Shown here piece by piece: positions 50,601 to 60,670 of a DNA stretch of 64,000 bases. The notes under the pieces were generated by a model, which was not told the DNA's origin, did not search any database, and worked only from the letters and a program-made list of their open reading frames with translations. The position numbers and the translations under genes are program-made. Source of the stretch: Sternotherus odoratus (Eukaryota; Chordata; Testudines; Kinosternidae); the NCBI GenBank assembly GCA_032164245.1, contig JAVMKO010000171.1, positions 152,745 to 216,744 of the forward strand, in the 5' to 3' direction. Each line of letters starts with the position of its first letter. The stretch's first letter is position 1.

Positions 50601-50931
50601 TCAGCGTCGGGCAATGGGTCCCGGGTCCCCTGGTACCTCTGCTCCTCGTCCTCAACCAGCCGCCGCCGCTGCTCCTCGTGGTGCACCAGTAACTGCGCCA
50701 TTTCCCAATTATGGTGTATGTTCAGTTCCAGCATCTCCTTCCTGTGGCGGGGGGAGGGCCGGGGTGAGTGGCGGGCGCGACCCCCCGGTGGGGGAGGGAT
50801 TGGGGGGTGGCGGGGCGCTGGGGGGGGTGGGTACCTTTGCTGCTTCTCAAGGGCGACCACCTGGCGCAGGGTGTCCCTCTGCAGCCGCGCCAGCCGCTCC
50901 GTTACCAGCTGCGCCGGCGCCACCTTCCGCT
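47640..50931 (-). CDS. CNTROB: CNTROB copy 2, 3' half with eight exons and poly(A) site (centrobin)
   Basis: Centrobin is a centriolar coiled-coil protein, about 900 residues in human, that binds daughter centrioles and tubulin and is needed for centriole duplication and ciliogenesis. Eight minus-strand exons with GT-AG sites cover roughly the C-terminal half: X1 50835-50931, X2 50637-50741, X3 50040-50217, X4 49531-49810, X5 49265-49426, X6 48715-48844, X7 48146-48233, X8 47838-47933. Landmarks match human centrobin in order: VTERLARLQ, LEAQRAHMVARLQAMM..HW, QPGFRPLEPQLD, KTKVPLAKAS, MAEASRLLRLYQARG, and a final VWR-stop. AATAAA (minus strand, 47652-47657) follows. No N-terminal exons exist upstream; the 3' end of copy 3 lies there instead, so this copy has no visible promoter or start. 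Gene family certain; whether it is transcribed is unknown. Confidence 0.88.
47645..47660 (-). terminator. CNTROB poly(A) signal, copy 2
   Basis: TAAATAAAG on the minus strand (AATAAA at 47652-47657), about 180 bp after the stop codon. Confidence 0.75.
47838..47933 (-). CDS. CNTROB: CNTROB terminal exon X8, copy 2
   Basis: It reads VGAPRRPAGGRPFPKKTDGP then AKDGRKATVWR and TGA. The basic proline-rich end with terminal VWR matches human centrobin. Confidence 0.88.
   Translation of the reverse strand: MGAPRRPAGGRPFPKKTDGPAKDGRKATVWR
48146..48233 (-). CDS. CNTROB: CNTROB exon X7, copy 2
   Basis: It reads PDVKGDGGHGNPATPRNLNP then RLPEAGRQE; acceptor GCCCCCCAG, donor AGGAG|GTGAGT. Confidence 0.8.
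48255..48525 (-). repeat. MIR-head 75-bp units (about 3.5) in CNTROB intron
   Basis: Minus-strand orientation (GAGAACCCAGGAGTCCTGG); repeated identically in copy 3 at 51967-52237. Confidence 0.92.
48610..48672. promoter_or_regulatory. Opposed ZNF143/SBS-type motifs
   Basis: CTCCCAGCATGCAACGCGG (about 48619-48637) and CCTGGGAGTTGTAGTCCCGC (about 48655-48674, reverse orientation) face each other. Such pairs occur in CpG-type bidirectional promoters. Copied at 52322-52385. Confidence 0.55.
48715..48844 (-). CDS. CNTROB: CNTROB exon X6, copy 2
   Basis: It reads GFLSPWQMAEASRLLRLYQA then RGRAAPSSEELFASLRSGDG, the best-conserved C-terminal helix of centrobin. Confidence 0.88.
48880..49200. repeat. 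G-rich repeat with CTCF-like sites
   Basis: GGGCTGGCCCCAGGGG, GGGGCAGGGGGCTCAGCAGG units (about 75-95 bp). CAGCAGGGGGCGCT (49047-49060), AATAGGGGGCGCTG (48898) and CTAGGGGGCGCTG (49177) match the CTCF core closely. Copied at 52593-52913. Confidence 0.7.
49265..49426 (-). CDS. CNTROB: CNTROB exon X5, copy 2
   Basis: It contains VQKTKVPLAKASYGQRGLEP, matching the KTKVPLA segment of centrobin; acceptor TCTCCCTGCAG. Confidence 0.85.
49531..49810 (-). CDS. CNTROB: CNTROB exon X4, copy 2
   Basis: It contains WAFAPAVPLQPVAQRGSLPA and YQSVPSQPGFRPLEPQLDDS; acceptor CCTCGGCAG, donor GGCCAG|GTAGGG. Proline-rich region following the coiled coil. Confidence 0.85.
49870..50035 (+). repeat. MIR-head 75-bp units (about two)
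   Basis: GGGAGCCAGGACTCCTGGGT units in the X3-X4 intron of copy 2. Confidence 0.9.
50040..50217 (-). CDS. CNTROB: CNTROB exon X3, copy 2
   Basis: It reads LDRQEEAARELQAGTRQLEA, QRAHMVARLQAMMESHWNEA, LRLLTGDAPAQSPPKGH; the end of the centrobin coiled coil. It is open, unlike the two X3-like exons of copy 1. Confidence 0.88.
50278..50625. repeat. 60-bp minisatellite, about 6 units
   Basis: Same unit as 46453-46915, in the X2-X3 intron. The left end of the young duplication falls inside this array. Confidence 0.95.
50637..50741 (-). CDS. CNTROB: CNTROB exon X2, copy 2
   Basis: KEMLELNIHHNWEMAQLLVH then HEEQRRRLVEDEEQ; acceptor CCCGCCACAG, donor AGAG|GTACCAG. Coiled coil. Confidence 0.87.
50835..50931 (-). 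CDS. CNTROB: CNTROB exon X1, copy 2
   Basis: RKVAPAQLVTERLARLQRDT then LRQVVALEKQQR, aligned to the VTERLAQ region of human centrobin; acceptor GAGCCCGGCAG, donor AAAG|GTACCC. Confidence 0.87.
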
Positions 50932-51966
50932 CTGCCGGGCTCAGGGGGATGGGTGGCGGACGAGACCGGCCCCGTTGGCCGCCCCTCCGAGCCAGCTGGG
51001 CGTCTGCCGGGCCTCCCGCTACATGGCCCCCTGGCAAGGGGAAGGACCCGGGTGACCGCCAGCCCCCCACTCATCTCCCAGAGCCGAGGAGAGAACCCAG
51101 GAGTCCTGGCTCCAACCACTAGCCCTCACTCTCCAGGGGGGCTGAGAATGGGGGTGGAGGAGAGAAGGGGAGGGACTGGCAGTGTCCATCCCCCTCCACC
51201 AAGGGGATAACAACCTACTACTGCCGGCTGTGCAAGGCAAAAGAACGCCAGGGGGGTAGTTGAGTGCCCTTGGGCATTGGAATTACCTGGGGGGTGCCAC
51301 CCATCCGGTACACCCAGGGCCGGGCCCTGGAAAACGGGCAGAGGGAAACAAAAACAAATCTTCTTTATTTAGAAAAATAACAAACAGCCCCCCAACGGGG
51401 GGGGGGAAATAACTTAGAGTAACAAAACACAAGGCGGGGGGGCAGCCCCGCCCCACATCTGCCCCCCGGGCACCAACACAAAATGGCAACCGGGGCTGAG
51501 AACAGGGGGTGCAAGGTGCGGGCACCAGCATTCCCGCCGGGACCCCACTTCATCTCCACACGGTCGCCTTCCGCCCGTCCTTGGCAGGGCCGTCGGTCTT
51601 CTTGGGGAAGGGCCGGCCGCCGGCCGGGCGCCGGGGGGCCCCCACCTGCGGGAGACGGGGGGAGGGTGAGCGCCCAGCCCCCTGCCCCATAGCAATCCCA
51701 GAGCCCACCAAGCACAGAGCCCAGCCCCAAAGCACCCCCAGGCGGCCAGAACCCACCAAGTCCAGCCCCCCATGGTGCCCAACACTGACAGCGCCCTGCC
51801 CCCTCACTGTCCCCCCAACACACAGCCCCATGGCACCCCGGCCCCCGCCAGACTCACCTCCTGCCTGCCGGCCTCGGGCAGCCGGGGGTTGAGGTTCCTG
51901 GGGGTGGCTGGGTTCCCGTGGCCCCCGTCGCCCTTCACGTCAGGCCTGGGGGGCAGCAGACAGGAC

Positions 51967-52237
51967 TGGAGCTCGGGGCCGAGAGAACCCAGGAGTCCTG
52001 GCTCCCAGCCCCCCCTGCTCTAACCCACCAGCCCCCCCTCCCCTCCCAGAGCCGGGGAGAGAACCCAGGAGTCCTGGCTCCCAGCCCCCCCTGCTCTAAC
52101 CCACCAGCCCCCACTCCCCTCCCAGAGCTGGGGAGAGAACCCAGGAGTCTGGGCTCCCAGCCCCCCCTGCTCTAACCACTAGACCCCACTCTCCTCCCAG
52201 AGCTGGGGAGAGAACCCAGGAGTCCTGGCTCCCAGCC
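51967..52237 (-). repeat. MIR-head units in copy 3
   Basis: Copy of 48255-48525. Confidence 0.92.
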
Positions 52238-52321
52238 TGGAGTGGGGGGTCGACGTGGGGATCCCCCCAACACCTGGACCCATAGCCTAAGGTTTGTGGG
52301 GCAGGTGAACAACAGCAGGTG

Positions 52322-52386
52322 TTGGACTCCACCTCCCAGCATGCAACGCGGGGTCCAGCAGTGCACCCTGGGAGTTGTAGTCCCGC
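52322..52386. promoter_or_regulatory. Opposed ZNF143/SBS-type motifs, copy 3
   Basis: Copy of 48610-48672; the G run beside it is one base longer. Confidence 0.5.
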
Positions 52387-52592
52387 GGGGGGGGGGTCTC
52401 CCGGGGCGGGCGCGGTGCCAGCCTTACCCGTCGCCGGAGCGCAGGGAGGCGAAGAGCTCCTCGGAGGAGGGGGCCGCCCGGCCCCTGGCCTGGTACAGCC
52501 GCAGCAGGCGGGAGGCCTCGGCCATCTGCCAGGGGGACAGGAACCCCCCCTCGCCCCCTGGGAGAGAGACGGGGTGAGCTGGGGGGGCAGGA

Positions 52593-52913
52593 GCTGGCCC
52601 CAGGGAGGCAATAGGGGGCGCTGTGGGGCAGGGGGTGCTCTCCCTTGGCAGGCAGGGCTGGCCCCAGGGGGTGCTGTGGGGCAGGAGTGGGAGGGTCAGC
52701 AGGGGGCACCCCTTGAGAGACAGGGCGGTGCTAGGGGGCAGGGAGTGGGGCAGGGGGCTCAGCAGGGGGCGCTCTCCCCTGGCAGGCAGGGCTGGCCCCA
52801 GGGGGTGGTGCTAGGGGGCAGGGAGTGGGGCAGGGGGCTCAGCAGGAGGCGCTCTCCCCTGGTAAGCAGGGCTGGCCCCAGGGGGGCGCTAGGGGGCGCT
52901 GTGGGGCAGGGAG
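52593..52913. repeat. G-rich repeat with CTCF-like sites, copy 3
   Basis: Copy of 48880-49200, with CAGCAGGGGGCGCT at 52760-52773. Confidence 0.7.
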
Positions 52914-53455
52914 CTGAGTGCCATGGGGCAGGGGGAACTCCCCGGCTGGGCGCCATGGGGGGGAATGGGGGGCTCACCGGCCGGGCGCTGCGGGGGTCTC
53001 GGCGGCTCCAGGCCCCGCTGCCCGTAGCTGGCTTTGGCGAGCGGCACCTTGGTCTTCTGCACGGCAGCGGGGGGGATCCATGGGGCGCCGTGGGGCCGGA
53101 GCGTCTCCCACGGCGCTGGGGGGTCTTCCTGGGCCAAGCCTGCAGGGAGAGGAGATGGGGGGGTCGCAGGGGTGCTGGGATGCCTGGGGGGGCTGCTCCC
53201 AGGAGCTGGGGGGGTGGGCCGGGGGGCGCCCCCGGCCCCCTACCTGGCCCGGCGGAGTCGTCGAGCTGCGGCTCCAGCGGCCGGAAGCCCGGCTGGCTCG
53301 GGACACTCTGGTAGATCAGCTGTGCCGGGCGCCGGGGGCAGGAAGCGCTCGGGGCCCCGCCCCGCTGGCAGGGAGCCGCGCTGGGCGACGGGCTGCAGGG
53401 GCACGGCCGGGGCGAAGGCCCAGCCCCCCGCCTCGCCGTCCCCGGACCCCCCGCT

Positions 53456-53709
53456 CTTTTGACTGTGATCCACCTACAGCTTCCATTTGATTGACTCCTC
53501 TCCCCCCCAAAATAGAGGGGCTGTGAGTGGGGCAGCAGGTACTGAGTGTGGGACTCTTGCTCTTTCAGGGGTTGGTGTCCTTCGAGGACTTTGGCCTGTA
53601 TTTCACCAGGGAAGAGGGGGCTCTGCTGGACCCCACTCAGAGATTCCTCTACCAAGATGTGATGCAGCAGAACTACGAGAACGGGACCGTACAAGAGCCT
53701 GAGCAGTGA
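53456..53709 (+). pseudogene. KRAB-A exon, copy 3, fused to CNTROB
   Basis: 53456-53568 matches the intron before the copy 1 KRAB exon (31035-31147), and the exon starts at 53569 after TTGCTCTTTCAG. It reads [39 protein letters not shown], then TVQEPEQ and a stop at 53707-53709. The tryptophan of EEW is Gly, DV is DF, RDVM is QDVM, and the usual donor is gone. It is a dead KRAB exon, more diverged than copies 1 and 2. Confidence 0.85.
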
Positions 53710-53809
53710 CAACCTTTGCTCAGGCTCTGTCACCTGGACCAACAGTCCTGCACCCCCCAGGGGGTGGTTATATCTGCAAAAGAGCTGGGTATTGCAGCAC
53801 CCCATGGCG
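53710..53809. repeat. GCTGCAAA-type dispersed repeat
   Basis: CACCCCCCAGGGGGTGG and CTGGGTATTGCAGCACCCC, related to 21851-22072. It marks the edge of the inverted arm, as it does at 21851. Confidence 0.6.
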
Positions 53810-54110
53810 GATGCTGGTTTTTCACCTCAGGGTGACTGTAGCCCCCCCCCACTTTCTCCCCGGATGGGGTCCGCCGGGAATCCGGGGTGGCTGTGGGGGA
53901 GGGGTAGAGGTCGTGAGGGGGAGGGGGGCGAGTGGGGTTGGTGGGGGGATAAAAGGGGCAGAGAGCGACCCCCCACCCCCCAAGTCCTGGGGCGGTCGCT
54001 GCACAGGGCAGTTCAGCCTCGTCCTCATTAGCATACCAGGCACCGCCCACTGCTCCAGGGCACGGGATGGGGGCGGGGCCAAGCACAGTGATTGGCAGCT
54101 GTGGGAGGGG
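53810..54110. repeat. Second arm of the 21560-21850 inverted duplication
   Basis: GGAATCCGGGGTGGCTGTGG, GGGGATAAAAGGGGCAGAG and CATTAGCATACCAGGCACCG are reverse complements of 21560-21850. The plus strand has a TATA-like ATAAAAGG (about 53949), a CTCATTAGCAT octamer-like motif, a GC box (GGGGGCGGGGCC) and a CAAT box (GTGATTGGC, 54088), an order compatible with a promoter. No exon recognised. Confidence 0.8.
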
Positions 54111-55340
54111 CTCCCGGAAGCGGCGCCGAGGCGATGGGGATCAAAGCCGGAGTTCGTGTTGAGACCCCGCTGTAGCCGCAGACACAGAACTGGAAACTCC
54201 ACCGAGGGACACACGATGGGGACTAGGATTCGTGGCTGGAAATGTTGTGTGGAGACATCTATTGCCAAGAAACAAATGCTGAGTCTGGGCTCAGGGGAGA
54301 GAAAGTGACCCGGGCTCGGTGGCTTCAGTCTCCGTTCAGAACCATTCTTTAAAGTTTTGCTGTGAACTGGAATTGCCATTCTTCTGTCCGGGCTCGAAAC
54401 CAATGTGCTCCACGGGGATCCCACAGGCGCCTTCCCCGGGGAACTGGAGGGTCAGTTTAAAGCAGAATTAAACCCAAACAGCTCTGAACGACTTGTGACA
54501 AATCTCACCAATTCCCTTGTCGGAGGAGAAGCGAGCGGAGTGGGGTTGTGGATTGAATGGTATAAAATGTACAGGATGTCCACTGCTTCATGGTTAGTTG
54601 TTAACGTGCCCTGTGTGCTGCAACGGGTTGGGCATCTTTGCTTTACAGGCGACTAAACGTATTTTCTTTTGTACTTGAAATCTTTCCTGACACAGCTGCT
54701 GCATCGCTGACTGCTACAGATTTGTACATGTGCCAAGCCATTAAATCCCATGCATTGTAAATGGTACAAGGATCCAATGCTATTTGCCTCAATGCCGCTG
54801 AAGTTTAATGAGAAGACACCAAGGCACAACATGTTTGTCCTGTGGTACAATGCACTTCTGTAATAGTGTAAATGAGAGACAGAGAAAAACACTGAATCCT
54901 TTCTTTTGCTCTTGTTGCCTGGTTAAAAAAATAACCTACATAAAATAATTGATCTTGCATAACACTGTGTTGTTTTCCCTCCATTTGGTAAATTTCAAGT
55001 TTTTATACTATGCCTTCTAGACATGTAAAAAGATTACAGACAAATAGCAAAAAAAAATCATGCCCTTTAACCCAATTTAGTACTTACTGAAATCCTGTTT
55101 GTTTTGGGAGGAAACATTAGAAACATTTCAGTTCAATTTTAGTATGAAATGGGTATTGTTGAGGTCATGTTGATGTAAATAGTGACATGAATAAAAATGA
55201 CAAATGAGTAGGTAATGGATGTTTTGTATAGAAGTACTCATCATTTTTTCCTCAATGTTAATTCTTACACAGTTGATACAATACAAATTTGTAATATGAA
55301 AATGTAGGTTATTTAATCTTTACTCCTGAATGAATTATGG
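54111..55340. other. Transition to AT-rich DNA, nothing recognised
   Basis: The first 250 bases are moderately CpG-rich, then AT-rich. No exon or repeat identified. Confidence 0.4.
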
Positions 55341-55640
55341 GCACAATATTTTAAAATTCTGCACATTTGATTTGTCAATAAATAAATTTTGCTCTAGCAA
55401 TGCAGTGGGGCACACAGGCCATTGGCTGCATTGAGGTGGGAGATCACCCTGAAGTCCCCACCTCCCCCAGTACAGGGGTTCAGCAGTCAGGCTGTACCTG
55501 ACCCTGACACAGTGCAAGGGTTGGGCCTGCCCCAGAAACACCCTGGGGCCCTGCCCAGGTGTGGGTAGGCAGGCTCAGCCCAGCATTATCCTAGTGTGGG
55601 GGGAATCCAGGTGTGGAATAAGAGCTTTCTGTGTACTATA
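55341..55640. repeat. Dispersed repeat with ATTCTGCACA motif
   Basis: TTTTAAAATTCTGCACATTT, GATTTGTCAATAAATAAATT resembles 60590-60670. The GC-rich tail to 55620 may belong to the same element. Family not named. Confidence 0.4.
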
Positions 55641-58600
55641 GGGCAATCTGGGTGCAGGTAGCTCAAGGAAAGATGTGGATGCATTGGGTGGTTCCGGGTG
55701 CAGGGGCAATGGGACTGCAGGGGCAGCCAGGTGATGGTGGTTGGGATTGGGGGAGGGATCGGTATGGGGAGATGGGGCTTGGCAAGGGAGGGTCCGGGTG
55801 CTGGGGGGGATGGAGGGATCTTGATGGGGTCCAGGCCATATGAATTCTGAGCCCCTGCATCAGTGCAGAATCCCCCCCGCCCCAGGAGTGAATGTTACTG
55901 AGAGAGTAACAACTCTCAGTTCCTTATGAATTCTTCATCATCATCGCTGACATTTATGCAAAGTATATGTGAAATATATAACTATGGGCCAAATCTTCTT
56001 CTGATGCACCACTGTAGCTCCATTGATTACAGCTGAAGTTACCCTGGTGTAATTGAGAAAGGAAATTGCCTATGAGATCATAGCAGTAATGATTGTCCAG
56101 TGTGAATAAATGAATGTAAAATGGAATTCTTGGCCTTGATTTGTGTGATTAATTTGTGTTAATGAAAAATAATACTAGAACTTCATTATTCTCATTTTTC
56201 CAATGTTAGTGTTCCAGTTTTGTGGTGGTTTTGTGCTCTCACAACAGTATCAATTTATCCCATTCTTTATTCCATCTGGGTAGCCGTAAAGTTAGTGTCG
56301 ATTGTTTTGGAAAGAACATTGCCACTTTCACTACTCTCATTCACCTGCAAAGTGATTTGGGACTATAAACAAGAATTATTTATACTGAAAATTAATCTCT
56401 ACAATATAAGATTATGGGGAAGTCTCTTATAATGACCATGGTGTAACTCTGTAACATATAATGAAAAGGGAAATAAACAAAAAAAATGCTTTAATGCACA
56501 AATAGACAGGGATTTAATTTTGTAGCAGATGATAGTTAACAAGCTGGTCTATGGGTCCAGCCAAATTGGCAGAGAGGTCTAGGTGATGTGTACACCCAGA
56601 TTGTGGTACCACAGCATCTGGGTTTAAAAAAAATTCAGGTGACATAATTATTGAATCATAGATCTGTTTTACTTGAACAGAGGGAGAGAGGGCAGATTAA
56701 CAAGATGCAAAAAATCCAAATTATAATAGTGGAGGCCTGTTAGACATTTAAAGAATGCAGGTAAATGCTATTTGGCTAGGAGTGTATTTGGGTTATCTAT
56801 GTTTGCTAAGTACTATATGTACCTTTTACTGCTGTTTTTCTCTAGTTCATGAACAGGGATCAAGCTAAGAAGGGTTATAAGATAAGCCCTTATCAGCTAA
56901 AAAAAAGATTGCAGCTAAGCTTCAGAATGAGGCCCGTAGACCTGTCTTTCAACTTCCACATAGTGCCGTTCTGTCAGTAAGGAGGCTTTGTGGTTTTCTG
57001 TCCCCTTCTCAGTTAATGAGATCTAGACTAGAGGGATCCTGTACTGGACCACCTCATCTCTTTATGCTTCCAGAAAACCAAGGAAATACCCCATCAAGTG
57101 ATCATTCTCAGCAGAGAAAGTCAAACTGGCTATGTTGCCAGCAATAGTCTGCGGAGCTTTCAGTCTCTGTTTGGTACCAACAGGACAGTAAATGAAAAGA
57201 CTTTTCATTCTCCAAAATTTATGCCTAAATAAGCTTAGATGTCTTAAAGGTGGTTGTAGCATTGTGTCCCCATAATAATGACTTAAGTCCAAGCAATATT
57301 GTTATCTGTACAGGACTGAACTTGGTGGGAAAATATAGGGTATTGCTTTGAGCATTAACATTTTATTCTTCCATTTTTTTTGTAGAGACCTAATTATTTT
57401 AATATCAGACAACTTTTATTTGAATAGTGCCCTACTTATGGAGAAATGTGCAACCAAAATATACATTAATTCTCATTCTTTCTTACTCTTTCTTGTCAAT
57501 GAAGTCAATCAGTTTTCAAGAAGTTCTGATTGTTTTCATTAGAAAGTGTTGCATGTAAATGGTGATGATACAGGCATCAGTAGAACTGATTTAATCCTCT
57601 GGCCTCACAGTTCAAATCCCCATGTGGGAGTTTATTAACTCGATAGCTCTGAAAATTGACAATTTTACATAGGGTAAATAACGCCCAAGTGAAAAATAGA
57701 GTATTATCAAAACAGATTTAGATGTGATTCTGGAATCCCTCCTAGACCTGAATGACTCACTATTTTGGTCATTTTCCTGACTTAGTTTCTCTCTTTCTCT
57801 CTCTCTCTCTCCCTTCCTCCGCCACTTGCTCTCTGTCAGCATGTCATACACCCTCACTTCATAACACATTTATTTAACAAACTCCAACATATAAAACATT
57901 CAATTTCCTCTTCTACTTTCACAATATCGCCAACCCAAGCCCTTCAAAACTCATGAGTCAGGCCCCCCAAAATCATAAGATTGGCTTAAAGATAATGAGA
58001 TTTCAAAAAACATAAATTTTGTGTTTTTAGTTGCTTTCTGTATTTTGTGCTTTTAGGACTCACTTTGCAATCAGATATAGGCACTTCTTTTAAATGAAAT
58101 CTGATTCTAATTTAACATGACTCGAGGAGATGAAGCTTTAAGAAAATCTGCAAATATCACGAGTTTTGGCAACATTGTGTCTCCAGCCTTTTCCCCTCAT
58201 TGTGACCTCATTGTCTTCTGAGGACTTCATAGTTCTCAACTCTATCTCTTTGGAGATTTTTTTAAAAAATAAATTTCATTGTGTTCCCTCAAAGTGGGAA
58301 TCTGGATTTTCTTTAAAGGCTTTAAAGACAATCATAGAAGTTTGTAAATGTTGGCCCACAATTTGTATTTTGCAATATACAAATTTTGCAAATATATTTT
58401 ATACAATTATAAAAATATTTTTTCCATATGTGTGCTTGATATAAGACAGTTATAAGCCAGCCAAACTCTCTGCCCTCATGGTCACATTTAGCTGACTACA
58501 GACAGCAAGAGCAACGGGACACTTAGTTGGTTATGCATCAGTCAGAAGAGATGTCTGACCATTATAAAGTAGACTGACTCATACTGGATCCATGCAACCT

Positions 58601-59116
58601 GCTTGTGAGCCAATGTCAGATGCTTTGGCGGAAAGCATCCCTTTATCCAATGGTGCACCTCAGTCATTTGTGCAAAACAATTACTGTAATTTCCTCTGTG
58701 TTTAGCTAACATAGCTTCAGCTTGTCTCTTCTGGGGAAACATGAATTTCATCACTAGTACCACTGACAGTTTTCAGGCACACTTGAAATAAATCCTCTTT
58801 CTTTTGTCTTAAATGTTACAAAGAAAATACTTTTCATAGGGTGAAATGGAAACTGAAGACTTGGTATCATTTTAAATCCCAGAAATGTGGGAGAAAACAA
58901 AACCAACAAAAGGTTTTCTGGTTTTTCCTGGATTTCAGCTATAGTTCTTGGGCACTGAATGACCATATCCACCAACCATAAAAAAAAAAAAAATTACATA
59001 TTTTGGTAGAGTCATTGTTCTGCATTTCAAGGTAAAGTATTTTGTGCCATATAATGGAAATGTTGTTCAATCCTTGATTAGAACAACATAAGTAGTGCTA
59101 CTATAATGTAGCAAAG
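55641..59116. other. AT-rich stretch, no gene recognised
   Basis: Includes a (CT)n microsatellite at 57787-57815 and short chance ORFs only. An A run lies at 58980-58993. Confidence 0.45.
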
Positions 59117-59994
59117 TACCGTATATTTTGGCGTATAAGACGCCTTTTTAACCCCCAAAAATATTCTCAAAATTAGGGGGGGCATCTTATACGCCGAATA
59201 TATGATACAGAGGACCCTGAGCACCGGGCAGCTGGAGCTGGGGCGGCTGCAGGTGGCCCGGCGGGCGGGGCGGGGCGGGGCTTCCCCCCCCGAGCCCACC
59301 CGCATGTGTTCGGGGCCGGCGGGGAACGGGAGCAGCTCGGGCCCCGGGGCCCCTGGGAGCGCCCGCCCGCACGGTGGGGACGGGAGAGCGGCGCGCTTTT
59401 TGTGTGTGGTGGTTTTTTGTTTTTTTTTTTTTTTTTGTAATCCGGCTTTTTTACTATAAAACTCGGGGGTCGTCTTATACGCCCCTAAGTACATGCTGAA
59501 GTGCCTTCCTGAATTGGGGCTACAATGTGGGTATATAGATACCAATTAACTGTATCACTTGAGAGTATCAAGTGTGACCTGGTCTTGGGAATGGCCATCA
59601 GGAGACCTGGGTTCTGTTTACAACTTTGCCAATTATTTGTGTCACTAAACTGAACGGTGATACATGGTTGCAAAATATTTTCCATCAGGCAGTAGGGGGT
59701 GAGGGGGTCTTACATTGGAAGTCTCTAAAACAGCGGTGTCCAATAGAAATTCGATGCTAGCCACACTTGTTTTTAATTTTTCTTATTTTCCACATTATAA
59801 AAAGGATTTTAAAATATACTACAAACAACATTTCAAATTATTGATATAAAAATAAGTAGATATTACAAAAAATAGGTACTACTAACACACAATTACCGGT
59901 ATTTGGTTCAGAATCTTTTTTTTCTAGATTTTCCTCCTTTAAAATTAGGTGCGTCTTATATGCCGGAGCGTCTTATATGGCGAAAAATACGGTA
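59117..59994. mobile_element. TACCGTAT-end MITE, complete, with GC-rich core
   Basis: Left end TACCGTATATTTTGGCGTAT and right end (reverse complement) TACCGTATTTTTCGCCATAT are matching inverted repeats. Just inside, ATAAGACGC recurs inverted on both sides. The middle holds a 200-bp CpG-rich core (GGGACGGGAGAGCGGCGCGC at about 59377), inverted relative to the elements at 11020 and 37806, then A/T-rich arms. No protein frame. Confidence 0.7.
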
Positions 59995-60002
59995 ACTGTA
60001 CT

Positions 60003-60570
60003 CTGGGAAGACTTTGTAGCACCTCAGAGACTAACCAGTTTATTTCAGCATAAGCTTTCGTGAGCTATAGCCCACTTCGTCGGATGCACAGAATGGAACA
60101 GAAGTAAGATGCATTTATACACACACAAAGCAAAGAAATAAAATTGTACATTAGCATACATACCAGACTCCAAAGAGGAACTGGAATTAATTTTCAAATT
60201 GGACACAATAAATCAAGGGCTAAATAGAACTTGCGAATGGTTCTCTCATTACACTAATTGGTTGCATTTCCCTATTTAATTTACCTTCAATAGTTGTTTC
60301 CTGGCAGACACAGAGATCCATTTCAAAAGGGTTTTTTTCTCCTGCTGATAATGGCCCATCCAAATTCAACAGCCTCTTAGAATGAACAACTTTTTTTTTT
60401 TGCTTTCTGTGTGTATAAATGCATCTTACTTCTGTTCCATTCTATGCATCCAATGAAGTGGGCTATAGCCCACGAAAGGTTATGCTGAAATAAACTGGTT
60501 AGTCTCTAAGGTGCTACAAAGTCTTCCTCGTTTTATTTACGGATACAGACTAACACGTCTGCTAATCTTA
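60003..60570. mobile_element. Inverted-repeat element with two hammerhead-like hairpins
   Basis: The left arm (AGACTTTGTAGCACCTCAGA, GACTAACCAGTTTATTTCAG, then ACAGAAGTAAGATGCATTTA) is repeated in reverse complement at 60410-60530. Each arm contains a GTGGGCTATAGCCCAC hairpin followed by GAAAG. The family is common in turtles (GTTAGTCTCTAAGGTGCCAC) but I cannot name it with confidence; Penelope-like is a possibility. Confidence 0.6.
60448..60486 (+). ncRNA. Hammerhead-ribozyme-like hairpin (tentative)
   Basis: CCAATGAAGTGGGCTATAGC then CCACGAAAGG: a CYRAYGA-like box, a 5-bp stem, and GAAA, the order of the hammerhead core CUGANGA-stem II-GAAA. Departures: position U4 is C, G5 is A, and an extra A precedes the stem. 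The equivalents at about 60048-60080 (minus strand) and 62198-62235 read CCGACGA. These may be decayed ribozymes or unrelated hairpins. Confidence 0.25.
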
Positions 60571-60574
60571 AACC

Positions 60575-60670
60575 TGTACTCCTGGGGGGCATTCTGTGCC
60601 AAAAAATTAAAAATTCTGCACACAATATTCTAAAATTCTGCAAATTTTATTTGTCAAAATAACCTAATCA
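60575..60670. repeat. Dispersed repeat with ATTCTGCACA motif
   Basis: CTCCTGGGGGGCATTCTGTG, AAAATTCTGCAAATTTTATT; related to 55341-55400. Confidence 0.5.

Larger units (their letters stand above)
50606..53455. repeat. Near-identical 2.85-kb tandem duplication (source 46894-49742)
   Basis: The offset is 3712 bases from the start to about 52380, then 3713 because of one extra G in a G run. I saw only a handful of differences over 2.8 kb (for example 47587 C/51299 A; AAACAG/AACCAG near 46950/50663; GCGCCGG/GTGCCGG near 49610/53323). Confidence 0.95.
51352..53455 (-). pseudogene. CNTROB: CNTROB copy 3, 5'-truncated at the duplication break
   Basis: Exons X8 (51550-51645), X7 (51858-51945), X6 (52428-52557), X5 (52978-53139) and the 3' 212 bases of X4 (53244-53455) are open and essentially identical to copy 2. 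X4 is cut at 53455 and joined to KRAB-locus DNA, so the copy has no 5' exons and no X4 acceptor. It ends with its own AATAAA (minus strand, about 51364). Without a promoter it should be silent unless the opposed ZNF143 motifs start transcription inside it. Confidence 0.85.

Noticed and set aside
46213..51210. Plus-strand ORFs of up to 403 codons (RWAHLSAGRG repeats)
   Set aside because: Antisense of CNTROB exons and of the 60-bp array, whose exact multiple-of-three unit keeps one frame open.
54405..54656. Plus-strand ORF of 83 codons
   Set aside because: No recognisable composition, splice sites or neighbours; a chance open frame at the edge of the CpG-rich stretch.
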